A DNA stretch of 64,000 nt from an uncultured Flavobacteriales bacterium (GTDB taxonomy: Bacteria > Bacteroidota > Bacteroidia > Flavobacteriales_G > Salibacteraceae): the NCBI GenBank assembly GCA_943788145.1, contig CALSPD010000014.1, positions 1 to 64,000 on the forward strand, in the 5' to 3' direction. Shown here piece by piece: positions 1 to 8,637 of the stretch (the first letter of the stretch is position 1; every line of letters begins with the position of its first letter). The notes under the pieces were generated by a model. That model was not told where the DNA came from, ran no database searches, and worked only from the letters and a program-made list of their open reading frames with translations. The translations under genes and the position numbers were made by a program.

Positions 1-2
1 GT

Positions 3-278
3 AATATTCGTCTCTTAGTATTGATTTCTGGCGCGGCATTGCCTGCGGCAGAGCGTATTAAAGCTCAAATTGCCTTGAATGCAAATGAATCCATGTCGGA
101 ACTGCTCTTAATCGCTGAAGGAAACTTTAACGGATTTTATGAGGATTTGAGCTTATCGAAAAACGGTGATGCATTTGTAATAGTCCTGAGCGAAAATGGA
201 AGCGTAATATTTCAGGCCGAAGCAGACTATTCGGATCGTCTTCTCGACAAGATCGGAGAATTAGTAGAATTGCAATAA
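3..278 (+). CDS. C-terminal part of an unidentified protein (cut by window edge)
   Basis: The reading frame is open from the first bases of the window, so the true start lies outside. About 91 residues remain, ending in ...GELVELQ just 3 bases before the convergent yggS stop. The visible part has alternating hydrophobic strands and a closing amphipathic helix, including VIVLSENGSVIFQAE. That loosely resembles the end of a thioredoxin-like fold, but no CxxC is visible and I do not recognise the family. The TTG at 21 is unlikely to be the start because coding continues upstream of it. Confidence 0.6.
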   Translation, partial: NIRLLVLISGAALPAAERIKAQIALNANESMSELLLIAEGNFNGFYEDLSLSKNGDAFVIVLSENGSVIFQAEADYSDRLLDKIGELVELQ

Positions 279-281
279 GGA

Positions 282-950
282 CTACCCCCGCTTCCCAAAA
301 ATTGCACTGCCAACCCGAATCATATTGCTTCCTGATTCGAGCGCCAATTTGTAATCTCCACTCATTCCCATAGATAAGGTTTCGAAGTGAATGTTAGTTG
401 TTCCTTCCCCACATTCGGCCAGTTGATCATACAGCCGCTTTAAGACCTCAAACTCGGCTTTTACTTTCTTCGAATCATCACTAAATGTTGCCATTCCCAT
501 CAAACCTCGGATGGAGATATTTTTATATCTGCTGAATGCATTGTTGCTAAAAAGGTCAATCAATTCCGATGCGTTAAAGCCAAATTTGTCTTCCTCATCC
601 GCTATGTGAACTTGGAGCAGGCATGATATAACTCGTTCATTTTGGGCCGCGCGCTTATCTACTTCATTCAATAATTTCAGGCTATCAACAGCGTGTATTA
701 AGTGGACAAATGGGGCAACATATTTGACCTTATTCGTTTGAACATGACCAATTAAATGCCATTTAATATCCTTTGGTAAGACCTCCTGCTTTGCGCATAA
801 CTCCTGTATCTTATTCTCGCCAAAGTGTCTATGTCCAAATGCATATGCCTCCATAATCGCATCTGGCGCATAGGTTTTAGAAACCACAACCAGTTCAACT
901 TCGGACGATAACTCTGATTTAATCTCACTAAGATTGACTCCAATACTCAT
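282..950 (-). CDS. yggS: YggS/PROSC family PLP homeostasis protein
   Basis: This is a single-domain, fold-type III PLP-binding protein of 222 residues, the usual length for the family. The family buffers cytosolic pyridoxal 5'-phosphate and affects amino-acid and vitamin B6 balance; it has no firm catalytic activity. The PLP lysine is K25 in VVSKTYAPD. Family blocks HFGENKIQEL, WHLIGHVQTNKVKY, MGMATFSD and the phosphate-binding end MGMSGDYKLALESGSNMIR are all present. The ATG at 948-950 fits the family's N-terminus. It is a single gene convergent with the truncated gene to its left. Identification is confident; the cellular role is taken from the family. Confidence 0.93.
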   Translation of the reverse strand: MSIGVNLSEIKSELSSEVELVVVSKTYAPDAIMEAYAFGHRHFGENKIQELCAKQEVLPKDIKWHLIGHVQTNKVKYVAPFVHLIHAVDSLKLLNEVDKRAAQNERVISCLLQVHIADEEDKFGFNASELIDLFSNNAFSRYKNISIRGLMGMATFSDDSKKVKAEFEVLKRLYDQLAECGEGTTNIHFETLSMGMSGDYKLALESGSNMIRVGSAIFGKRG

Positions 951-1111
951 GTTACAAAGATGAATATCAAGTCAATTTTCAGGAAACAATTCCCTCAAAT
1001 TCGAAGCTTTTAGACGAAGGCAGAATATTATTCTATAAAACGCCTTTTTACCCACATTTTGTATGTAATAATTTCTCGCAGAGGCAGTTTATACCACAAA
1101 GTAATTGCCCT

Positions 1112-2326
1112 ATGAAGAATGGCTTTTCTGTCCTCTTGTTATTGCAGTTAGCATATTCAAACCTTTATGGTCAAATTGACTTACAGCGAAGGGTCAATTT
1201 TGACTCAGATCTTGCATCGCTCAACATGCATGCATTAATGGAAATAGATGAGTTTAATAAACAACTTCGGGCGCTTGACCCCGTGAATTATTTAGTTTTA
1301 ATTCAAGGCGAAATCAAAATAGATGCTGATTTTAACTATCAACAGCGGCTAACACTAAAAAGACTGCAAACAACACGAGAATACTTAATTGCAAAAGGCC
1401 TTGACTCTAATAAAATCGAAATGGACTACAATGGAATTATCTCGCATGAAACAAAGGGAAATATCCACTCGCAATTAGGAGAAATAAACATTGAACTTAA
1501 ATTAATTGAAGCCATAAAAGAGCCAATAATTATTGCACGCAAAAAAGAGACTCGATATGGTAGACAAGGAACCACTGTTATTTTTGATGATAACGCGTTC
1601 GCGCCTTATTCCGCATCTGAAATAAAGATTGATATAAACGAGGCCTTCGACCTAGGTAGTTTAATCTCTTATAATTGGCCAACTATTTCAAAAAATGGTG
1701 TTTGCCTTTCATCTGCAGGGTCAGTGTACATAAAAGCCCTAATGGACTCCAATGAAGTACAATTAATAAATGGGAAAATCCGTGTTGAAATGCCCATACG
1801 TAATGAATTGATTGAAGATGAGCTAGCCTTGTGGAATAGTCATAGCGCTGTACTGTTCAGTGGTTGGGAAATTGATTCGAACTTGACATTTAAATTGGAT
1901 ACAGAATCAAGAAATTTTGTTTTTGAAACGAATAAATTAGGTGGTTATGGTGTTCAATTCGTTAACACAACTTCGCCTCAACTTTCCTTAAACGCCCTGC
2001 TCCCGGATCAATGGATTGCTAAACACCTAAATACAATACATTCTAAGGAATTTCAAATTTCAGAAATGTACCTTGTTGATCGGTCCAACATTATGATGAT
2101 TAAATCCGAACAGATCAATCGACACACTGGGGTTTTTCCCGCATGTGCTTTTCAGAGCAATTCAAAAATTTTAGCTTTCTCGTGGATGGGCTCCGAGCTC
2201 TTTATGGCGCATATTCCATTGAGCGATGCTAAATATCAACCTCTTTTTGGGCGCTATATATTAGAAAAGGAAGATTTCAAACGAATAAACCCTTCAAGAA
2301 AAGAAAGAATTTTAGCAAACCTTTGA
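1112..2326 (+). CDS. secreted protein with a degenerate OmpA-like region
   Basis: This 404-residue protein starts with an export signal (about residues 1-20, cut near LYGQ). Residues 60-110 resemble an OmpA/MotB peptidoglycan-binding fold: a strand LVLIQGEIKID, a helix with QQRLTLKRLQTTREYLIAKGL, then SNKIEMDYNG. The usual D and R residues that hold diaminopimelate are only partly recognisable. The rest (120-404) is beta-rich and not recognised. It probably sits in the periplasm or at the outer membrane. It is a lone gene, with a terminator for the opposite strand directly behind its stop. The OmpA link is an inference from pattern, not a firm match. Confidence 0.6.
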   Translation: MKNGFSVLLLLQLAYSNLYGQIDLQRRVNFDSDLASLNMHALMEIDEFNKQLRALDPVNYLVLIQGEIKIDADFNYQQRLTLKRLQTTREYLIAKGLDSNKIEMDYNGIISHETKGNIHSQLGEINIELKLIEAIKEPIIIARKKETRYGRQGTTVIFDDNAFAPYSASEIKIDINEAFDLGSLISYNWPTISKNGVCLSSAGSVYIKALMDSNEVQLINGKIRVEMPIRNELIEDELALWNSHSAVLFSGWEIDSNLTFKLDTESRNFVFETNKLGGYGVQFVNTTSPQLSLNALLPDQWIAKHLNTIHSKEFQISEMYLVDRSNIMMIKSEQINRHTGVFPACAFQSNSKILAFSWMGSELFMAHIPLSDAKYQPLFGRYILEKEDFKRINPSRKERILANL

Positions 2327-2328
2327 GC

Positions 2329-2356
2329 AAAAAAAAAACCGGCTCTAGGAGCCGGT
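2329..2356 (-). terminator. intrinsic terminator for the minus strand
   Basis: An 8-bp GC-rich stem (ACCGGCTC/GAGCCGGT) with a 3-base loop lies at 2338-2356. It is followed on the minus strand by about ten T residues, seen as the A run 2329-2338 on the plus strand. It is oriented to stop transcripts from the LytTR regulator, about 160 bases downstream of its stop codon. It abuts the convergent gene ending at 2326. Confidence 0.85.
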
Positions 2357-2517
2357 CAGCGAATTTAATCGCCATGCTACGGATTGAGGATTATAATTAT
2401 CAGTTCTAATTGAACCGTTAACTGCTTTTGATAAATCAAACATAAGGTGAGAATCCTTTCATTGTGTTTTCAAATGCCTAGTTTGTTGTGAATGAACGGC
2501 TTTTGTATGTGACCGTC

Positions 2518-3210
2518 CTAAATGAGGTCCATTATTCGCCTAAACTCCTCCCTGTAAGACCTTGAAATTGGAATTGTGGTCGATCCTATTTGTAGTGAAC
2601 TTCTACTTAGAGCAGAAATCTTTCTGCGGTTTACGGCAAAAGAACGATGCACTCGGATGAACGTATCAACAGGAAGTTTTTCTAGCGCAGTTGAAAGCGT
2701 TTGTCGGCTAACCACTTTTCTATCATTGGTATAGATTTCAATGTAAATGTTATCTGCTTTGATATAAAGAATATCCTCTGGATCCAATATTTGAGATCGA
2801 TGCCCGTCTTTGATATTTACCGTTGTATCCATCACTTTTGAGGCATGCATAATGGTCATTTCCAGCCCCGTATAAAGCTCATCTTCGGTAAAAGGTTTTA
2901 ACACATACGCACCCGGAAGACTCTTCTTCGCCTGATCAAGTGTTTGCCTATCCGCGTAGGAGGTTAAAAACATAAAGGGAATCCGTTCCTTTTTCAACTC
3001 CTCGGCTAATTCAATCCCTTCGATTCCTCCCTCTAAATTAATGTCGACAACCGCCAGATTAATTCCTCCTCGTTGAATTAGTTCTAGTGCCCTGGCCTTG
3101 TTGTGTGCAATGCCGGTTACATTATGCCCAAGATCTTCGAGCATTATTCTTATCATTTCTGAAATAATACTCTCGTCTTCGACTATCAATATGTCTAAGC
3201 TTTCATTCAT
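2518..3210 (-). CDS. LytTR-family response regulator
   Basis: This is a two-domain transcription regulator of about 230 residues. The N-terminal receiver domain has acidic residues in LIVEDES, phospho-acceptor D56 in LAVVDINLEGG, the switch Ser/Thr in MFLTSYAD and the lysine in VLKPFTEDEL. The C-terminal LytTR DNA-binding domain covers about 135-230 and contains ILYIKADNIYIEIYT and FIRVHRSFAVNRRKI. The ATG at 3210 is preferred over the TTG at 3234, because receiver domains start with a few residues before the first strand. No sensor kinase is adjacent, so the partner is unknown. It lies downstream of, and on the same strand as, the DUF1015 gene. Confidence 0.93.
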   Translation of the reverse strand: MNESLDILIVEDESIISEMIRIMLEDLGHNVTGIAHNKARALELIQRGGINLAVVDINLEGGIEGIELAEELKKERIPFMFLTSYADRQTLDQAKKSLPGAYVLKPFTEDELYTGLEMTIMHASKVMDTTVNIKDGHRSQILDPEDILYIKADNIYIEIYTNDRKVVSRQTLSTALEKLPVDTFIRVHRSFAVNRRKISALSRSSLQIGSTTIPISRSYREEFRRIMDLI

Positions 3211-3274
3211 TGACTCAATGAACAAGGTAAGCAAAGAACTGCAACACTTTTATATAGGATAATAAGATCCAGAA

Positions 3275-4528
3275 TTAGATCTCCAGCTCATGTATAAAGA
3301 GACCGCTTCTCAGCTTTGGTTCAAACCAAGTCACCTTTGGAGGCATAATTAAATCCGCATCGCTAATATTAATCAACTGCTGCATTGATACAGGATACAT
3401 CGCAAAGGCTACTTTCATCTCTCCTGAATTCACTCGCTTTTCCAATTCGCCTAGCCCTCTAATGCCCCCAACGAAATCAATTCGTTTATCCGTGCGCAGA
3501 TCAACTATACCTAAAAGCGGTTCAAGCACGTGCTTGGATAGAATAGTTACATCTAATACATCTACTGGGTCATTGTCATTATAAGTAGAGTCTTTAGCTG
3601 TTAGCTTATACCAACTTCCGCTCAAATACATTCCTATGGTATGCAGTTTTTCAGGTCGATATTGTGCCGTCATTTTTTCGACTGAGAAGCTAGAACCTAG
3701 TTCGGCCAAAAAACCCGCATCAGTCAAGCCGTTTAAATCCTTAACAACTCTATTGTAATCAATGATTTTCAATTGGTTATCTGGAAACACAACTGCCATA
3801 AAGTAGTTATATCTTCCTCCATCGTTGCGATTTCCGCCTAATTTGTCTCTAAATTCTTGCCCCACAAGTGCGCCCGCTGCTGTACGATGATGACCATCGG
3901 CCACGTAAATAGATGGTACTTTGGTTTCAAATAAATTTTCGATCGAATTGATATGCGCATCATTATCAACTAACCATAAGGTATGTTGAATACCATCATT
4001 TGTGGTAATATCGTAAACGGGCCCATTGAGCTTTTTCACATCATCCACCAACGCATCAATTGCTCCTACATGTGGGTATGAAAAGAAAACAGGTTCAGCA
4101 TTAATTTTTCCAAAACGAACGTGATTCTTGCGATCCTCCTCCTTATCTGGACGGGTTAGTTCATGCTTTTTTATATTATTCTCAAAATAATCATCTATGG
4201 AACAACACCCCACTAAACCTGTTTGAGCTTGTCCATCCATTATGATCTGATAAACATAATAACACTCCTTTTCGTCTTTGAAAAGGACTCCATGCTCCTT
4301 GAGGAGTTCATAGTTCTCACGGCCTTTTTTATAAACCGCTTCATCATAATGATCGAAATCATCTGGAAAATTTATTTCTGGCTTAATGACATGATAAAAG
4401 CTTGAAGCATTTCCTGCTGCTTCCTCCTTTGCCTCATTTGAATTCAGGACGTCATATGGCCTGCACGCAACGTCTTTAACTTTATTGGCAACAGGTCTAA
4501 CCGCTTTAAATGGCTTTAAAATACTCAT
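3275..4528 (-). CDS. DUF1015 family protein (serine operon)
   Basis: This is a cytosolic protein of 417 residues, typical for DUF1015. Conserved family blocks are visible: YHVIKPEINFP, the long LTRPDKEEDRKNHVRFGK region and the signature YVADGHHRTAAG around residues 205-220. The family is regularly encoded beside serA and serC in Bacteroidota and clostridia. A role in serine or phosphoserine metabolism is suspected but not established. The gene starts 10 bases after the serA stop on the same strand, so it is almost certainly the last gene of the serC-serA operon. Confidence 0.9.
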   Translation of the reverse strand: MSILKPFKAVRPVANKVKDVACRPYDVLNSNEAKEEAAGNASSFYHVIKPEINFPDDFDHYDEAVYKKGRENYELLKEHGVLFKDEKECYYVYQIIMDGQAQTGLVGCCSIDDYFENNIKKHELTRPDKEEDRKNHVRFGKINAEPVFFSYPHVGAIDALVDDVKKLNGPVYDITTNDGIQHTLWLVDNDAHINSIENLFETKVPSIYVADGHHRTAAGALVGQEFRDKLGGNRNDGGRYNYFMAVVFPDNQLKIIDYNRVVKDLNGLTDAGFLAELGSSFSVEKMTAQYRPEKLHTIGMYLSGSWYKLTAKDSTYNDNDPVDVLDVTILSKHVLEPLLGIVDLRTDKRIDFVGGIRGLGELEKRVNSGEMKVAFAMYPVSMQQLINISDADLIMPPKVTWFEPKLRSGLFIHELEI

Positions 4529-4538
4529 GGTTGATAAT

Positions 4539-5504
4539 TCAGTTTTGTTTTCCTAAAATGGCAATAATTTGATCGGCTAACTCTAACCCGATTCGGTCTT
4601 GAGCTTCTACTGTACTGCCACCAATATGAGGAGTGCTTATAATTTTTGGATGACTTAATACATCCTCTCTTGGCGCTGGTTCTCCAACAAACACATCCAA
4701 AGCCGCAGCTTTTACCTTACCAGCATCTAAGGCTGCAATTAAGGCATCTTCATCAATTGACCCGCCTCTCGATGTATTTATAAGGCCTACACCATGCTTC
4801 ATCTTCTCTAATTCGTTGGCGCCAATAACAGCGCTTCCATCCGCTTGCTTTGGAACATGAAGGCTTATGTAATCGCTTTGAGCCAGAAGCTTTTCAGTGG
4901 AAACCTTATTAACTTGAACATCAATAGACTGTCCGGCAATAGTGAGTTTGATTTGTTCCGTTTCCTTTTCGCTTCGGGTGTTGTAAATGACGTTCATACC
5001 GCATCCTAGTGCATATTTTGCCAGTTCCTTTCCGATACCACCAAAACCGATAATACCTAAGGTTTTCCCTCGCAACTCCGTTCCTTTGCTATATGCCTTT
5101 TTTAGTGTTTTGAAATCATTGTGTCCAGAAACAGGCATCTTTCTATCAGCGTCATAAGTAAACCTTGACATTGAAAATAACAGTCCAATAGCCAATTCGG
5201 CCACCGACCTTGAGCTCGCGGAAGGCGTGTTGATGACATGCAATCCCTTATTTCTTCCGTATTCAACGTCAATGTTATCCATACCAACACCACCGCGGCC
5301 AATCAACTTAAGATTCGGACAGGCATCGATGTGCTCTTTTCGAACCTTAGTGGCACTTCTTACTAGAATTCCTACAAAACCCCCAGCGTTTATACCTTCT
5401 GCGAGATTGGCTTGATCTATTGTTTCGGTAACTACCTGAAAGCCATAGGCCTCAAGTTTGGCTTTTCCTGCGCTGGAGATGCCATCGTTTGCTAATATCT
5501 TCAT
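4539..5504 (-). CDS. serA: D-3-phosphoglycerate dehydrogenase (short form)
   Basis: This enzyme oxidises 3-phosphoglycerate to 3-phosphohydroxypyruvate with NAD, the first step of serine synthesis. The 321-residue protein has the D-2-hydroxyacid dehydrogenase layout. The Rossmann motif LGIIGFGGIGKELA lies near residue 147. The catalytic set is Arg in INTSRGGSIDEDAL, Glu in VFVGEPAP and His in STPHIGGSTVEAQ. It has no C-terminal ACT domain, so classic serine feedback control is not expected. It lies 9 bases after the secreted Ala-rich gene and upstream of DUF1015. Assignment as serA rather than another 2-hydroxyacid dehydrogenase rests strongly on the serC operon context. Confidence 0.93.
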   Translation of the reverse strand: MKILANDGISSAGKAKLEAYGFQVVTETIDQANLAEGINAGGFVGILVRSATKVRKEHIDACPNLKLIGRGGVGMDNIDVEYGRNKGLHVINTPSASSRSVAELAIGLLFSMSRFTYDADRKMPVSGHNDFKTLKKAYSKGTELRGKTLGIIGFGGIGKELAKYALGCGMNVIYNTRSEKETEQIKLTIAGQSIDVQVNKVSTEKLLAQSDYISLHVPKQADGSAVIGANELEKMKHGVGLINTSRGGSIDEDALIAALDAGKVKAAALDVFVGEPAPREDVLSHPKIISTPHIGGSTVEAQDRIGLELADQIIAILGKQN

Positions 5505-5513
5505 GAAATCTTT

Positions 5514-6344
5514 TTATTTTTCTCCTTCTGGAGCTTTTTGCTTTGACTCTTCTAATGCTTTCTTGGCTGCCTCCGCTTCCGCTTCTTTGGCCGCAGCTGC
5601 TTCTTCTTTTTCCTTAGCCGCATCTGCTTTGGCTTGAGCTGCTGCTTCTTTTGCAGCCGCCTTTTCGGCCGCGGCCTCATCTTTTGCAGCTTGTTTAGCA
5701 GCCGCATCAGCTTCCTTCTTTGCCTTGGCTGCATCTTTCGAAGCATTAGCATTGGCAGTTTTCCGTTCATCAATCCAAGTATCTACAGCTGATGATTGTT
5801 CTTCCGTTAATGCTACTTCACCAGCCCAGGCCAAAGAATCGATCATGGTCGTGAACATTAAGTCTAACTCTTCCAAGAGCGCAGTTTTGGCGGCTCCCTT
5901 GAAATCTTCTAATTTAGTATCGAGTTTTTCTTCTCGATTTTTGCGATCAACTTCAGTGGCTTTGTATTCAAAGTCATTGATCCAATAGCTGTAGTCCTTT
6001 TTCTCTGCATCGAATTTTAACGTATAGGTTAATGCTCGATCTTTGTGCGTAAACTTTACTCCATAATGGTTTTCTACCATTGGCATTACAACCTTGAAGG
6101 TCACGGACCGAAACGTAGAATCATCTCGAGTCACTTCATACTTGTAATCGGCAAATTCCGCAAGACCCCAATAATAAAACCGGTTGATCAATTCGTTTGA
6201 TCCAGCGCTACCAACACTTAATGGAGTCTCATTGTGAAACTCATATTTTTTTGTGGTCTTGTTCATCGGAACCTGAGCAATTACAGCTGCACCAATAAAA
6301 AGACTCAAAACAACGATTATAGTATTCTTTAATTCATTCATCAT
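5514..6344 (-). CDS. secreted DUF4468-like protein with an Ala/Lys/Glu-rich tail
   Basis: This is a 276-residue protein with a signal peptide (about residues 1-24, cut after VIAQ). Residues 25-190 form an alpha/beta domain with features of the Bacteroidota DUF4468 type (KKYEFHNETPLS, RFYYWGLAEFADYKYEVTRDDS). From about residue 195 to the end it is almost entirely A, K, E and D, forming a long charged helix or coiled coil rich in short AAKEA-type units. Its start overlaps the serC stop by one base and serA follows 9 bases later. It is therefore translated in the middle of the serine operon, although it is exported. Function is unknown. Confidence 0.8.
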   Translation of the reverse strand: MMNELKNTIIVVLSLFIGAAVIAQVPMNKTTKKYEFHNETPLSVGSAGSNELINRFYYWGLAEFADYKYEVTRDDSTFRSVTFKVVMPMVENHYGVKFTHKDRALTYTLKFDAEKKDYSYWINDFEYKATEVDRKNREEKLDTKLEDFKGAAKTALLEELDLMFTTMIDSLAWAGEVALTEEQSSAVDTWIDERKTANANASKDAAKAKKEADAAAKQAAKDEAAAEKAAAKEAAAQAKADAAKEKEEAAAAKEAEAEAAKKALEESKQKAPEGEK

Positions 6345-7423
6345 TACGCAAATTTAGATTCAAACGCCTTCATAACATCAACCAGTGCTTGAACACTTTC
6401 GATCGGCAAGGCATTGTACATACTTGCCCTAAAACCACCAACTGATCTATGCCCCTTTATACCACTTATGTTAGCCGCTTTACAATCATCCAGAAAGGCT
6501 TGTGTAAGCGAGTCATCTATTCCATCATTTAAAAGGAAGCATGCGTTCATTATAGATCGATCTTCTCTCTCTGCCGTTCCTTTAAACATTTTATTTCGAT
6601 CAATTTCATCGTAGATTAGTTTCGCTTTAGCCTGGTTATTTTCTCCGATTGTTTTCAATCCAGTAGCCTTTATCCATCTCAACACCAACATACTAACATA
6701 AACAGCGAAAACAGGTGGAGTATTAAACATTGACTCTTTCTCCGAATGCGTCTTAAGGTTCAACATAGTTGGAACACTGACTGAGGATTTGCCTAAATGC
6801 TCCTTTTTGATGATATACAATGTTGCTCCAGCGGGGCCCATATTTTTTTGAGCTCCAGCATAAATCAAATCAAATTTCGTAGCGTCTAATTCCCGACAAA
6901 AAATGTCAGAAGACATATCGCATACCAACGGTACGTTTACATCTGGCACTTTGTGAAACTGCGTTCCAAAAATCGTATTGTTTGACGTATAATGAAAAAA
7001 GTCGACATCGCCTGGCACCTCATATTGCTTTGGTATAAAGTTATAATTGGCATCCTTTGATGACGCGACTGTTATAGCCTCACCAACCCAATTTCCCTCC
7101 TTAATAGCCTTATTCGCCCAAGTTCCAGTGTTGAGATATGCGCCTCGATTATTTTCACGAGCCATATTGTACGCGCTAATTAAAAACCCTAGGCTCGCTC
7201 CACCTTGCATAAAAACCACTTCATAGTCATCGCCCAACTTATAAATCTCCTTTACTAAAGCGATGGCTTCGTCCATGACGGCAACAAAATCTTTGCTACG
7301 ATGTGACATTTCCAATAGGCTCAATCCTGTACCGTTAAAATCTAAAACGGCTTGAGAGGCTTGCTGAAAAACCTCAGCTGGCAATATACTTGGACCTGCG
7401 CTAAAATTGTGAACTTTTGACAT
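6344..7423 (-). CDS. serC: phosphoserine aminotransferase
   Basis: This PLP enzyme makes phosphoserine from phosphohydroxypyruvate and glutamate; the same fold also serves vitamin B6 synthesis in some bacteria. The protein is 359 residues, normal length. It opens with the diagnostic HNFSAGPSILP. It also shows VVFMQGGASLGF (phosphate-binding loop), the PLP lysine in GAQKNMGPAGATLYI, and the C-terminal IKGHRSVGGFRASMYNALP. The ATG at 7421-7423 leads directly into the conserved N-terminus. It is the first gene of the operon serC, secreted protein, serA, DUF1015. Confidence 0.97.
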   Translation of the reverse strand: MSKVHNFSAGPSILPAEVFQQASQAVLDFNGTGLSLLEMSHRSKDFVAVMDEAIALVKEIYKLGDDYEVVFMQGGASLGFLISAYNMARENNRGAYLNTGTWANKAIKEGNWVGEAITVASSKDANYNFIPKQYEVPGDVDFFHYTSNNTIFGTQFHKVPDVNVPLVCDMSSDIFCRELDATKFDLIYAGAQKNMGPAGATLYIIKKEHLGKSSVSVPTMLNLKTHSEKESMFNTPPVFAVYVSMLVLRWIKATGLKTIGENNQAKAKLIYDEIDRNKMFKGTAEREDRSIMNACFLLNDGIDDSLTQAFLDDCKAANISGIKGHRSVGGFRASMYNALPIESVQALVDVMKAFESKFA

Positions 7424-7519
7424 GGGGCGATCTATTTAATTGGTTGGCGAAATTGTGAAAATTTTATGGGAACGGAAACCCGTGATTCGATCGTTCATTA
7501 TAAAATCCAAAAACTCAGA

Positions 7520-7981
7520 TTAATTATTGGTTTTTTGCGCTTCGAATAAGCAACTGGCGCTGCCTAATGAATCGAGGTAAATATAGTTTATAGAAATAAG
7601 ATTTAGCAACATTTGACCCTGGCCCTCCACCATACCCCCATCAAAGCTTTGAAGGTCCAATCGAAACCTGACAATATCTTCAAATTCAATGACAAAACCA
7701 TTGGACATTTCCATCTTACCTGGTTCGGTAGGAATAGGCTGAATCGAAACGATTTCTTCCGTCAAGTTGGATCTACAGTCCTCGTTGACCAAGTAATCCC
7801 CCTGATAAACACTAAGGACACTTCTTTCACAAGCATCACCTTCCCAAAAGATTTCGCAGTCACATTGCTGTTTCAAACAAACTCCATTAATGCAACCGTA
7901 AGGGCATCGCTGACAAGAAAAGCTGAATAGAAGAAGGGCAAGAAACCCTAAACGATTAAAACTTGTGAATCGAAATGGCAT
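7520..7981 (-). CDS. small lipoprotein with an EGF-like Cys-rich head
   Basis: This is a protein of about 153 residues. It has a lipoprotein signal (hydrophobic stretch LGFLALLLFSFSC, lipidated Cys). Six further cysteines follow in CPYGC-INGVC-QQCDC-GDACE, the spacing of an EGF-like module. The remaining 100 residues are beta-rich and end in SASCLFEAQKTNN. It is probably anchored in the outer or inner membrane facing the periplasm or surface. A TTG 12 bases upstream (7993) is an alternative start; the ATG at 7981 is preferred. No function is recognised. Confidence 0.72.
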   Translation of the reverse strand: MPFRFTSFNRLGFLALLLFSFSCQRCPYGCINGVCLKQQCDCEIFWEGDACERSVLSVYQGDYLVNEDCRSNLTEEIVSIQPIPTEPGKMEMSNGFVIEFEDIVRFRLDLQSFDGGMVEGQGQMLLNLISINYIYLDSLGSASCLFEAQKTNN

Positions 7982-8022
7982 AAGTCGTTTCAAGCCTTGA
8001 AAATAAACGAATTCTGAATGCG

Positions 8023-8637
8023 CTATCGTTTTTGAATAGCATCATTCATCTCAATCCATTCGATCATCATTGATTGCTGTTTGTCTTTCGCATACCACAA
8101 GTGAAGCGACTTAGTGAATTCTGCATATTCTACTTTCGGTTCGGGCAAATTTTTATAATCCATAACCATCTGCTGCGCAGTTCTTGGTCTTGGTCCCCAT
8201 TTATTGATCAATTCGAAATTCTCATCTAGCCAAAGCATAATGGGAATTGACCTTCCGCCATTGACTAAATGTAAATCAATCAAATCCAAATTTTCATCGC
8301 GAAGTAAAAATCGAACATCAATATTAAAGGCTTTAGCAAGAGCATCTATAACTGGCACAATTTGGGAGGCATCTCCACACCAGCCTTCAGTAATTACCAA
8401 AAACTTTAGTTTATTAGGAAATTCTAATTTGGTTAGCTCCTTGATTTTTTCGATAGATAGCGTTTTGTCCAGTCGATTCATTCTATGCTGGTTGAACTTA
8501 GAGTACTCCAATAAGCTCTCGCTTTGAATTGGCCCCGTTGACTTGTCGTTATCAATCAAATCTGAAACCAATTTCCTGTAAGCCTTATAGCTCAATCCCT
8601 TTTCCCACTTCGACTTATAATTCATTTTTTCATGCAT
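8023..8637 (-). CDS. thioredoxin-like family protein with a single WCGDA cysteine
   Basis: This is a cytosolic protein of about 204 residues with a thioredoxin fold. The strand LKFLVITEGWCGDASQIVPV carries WCGDA in place of WCGPC, so only one active-site cysteine remains. The cis-Pro loop is RSIPIMLWLD. The family is common in Bacteroidota and has no settled role; with one cysteine it cannot run the normal dithiol cycle alone. The ATG at 8637 overlaps the stop of the FAD oxidoreductase by 8 bases, indicating coupled translation. A TTG at 8649 and an ATG at 8625 are other possible starts. Confidence 0.8.
   Translation of the reverse strand: MHEKMNYKSKWEKGLSYKAYRKLVSDLIDNDKSTGPIQSESLLEYSKFNQHRMNRLDKTLSIEKIKELTKLEFPNKLKFLVITEGWCGDASQIVPVIDALAKAFNIDVRFLLRDENLDLIDLHLVNGGRSIPIMLWLDENFELINKWGPRPRTAQQMVMDYKNLPEPKVEYAEFTKSLHLWYAKDKQQSMMIEWIEMNDAIQKR

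Noticed and set aside
5552-5773. Lys/Arg-rich 73-residue frame on the minus strand
   Set aside because: It is an out-of-frame reading of the Ala/Lys/Glu-rich tail of the 5514-6344 gene.
7613-7930. 105-residue plus-strand frame opposite the EGF-like lipoprotein
   Set aside because: The minus-strand gene has a lipobox and patterned cysteines; the plus frame shows neither signal nor domain.
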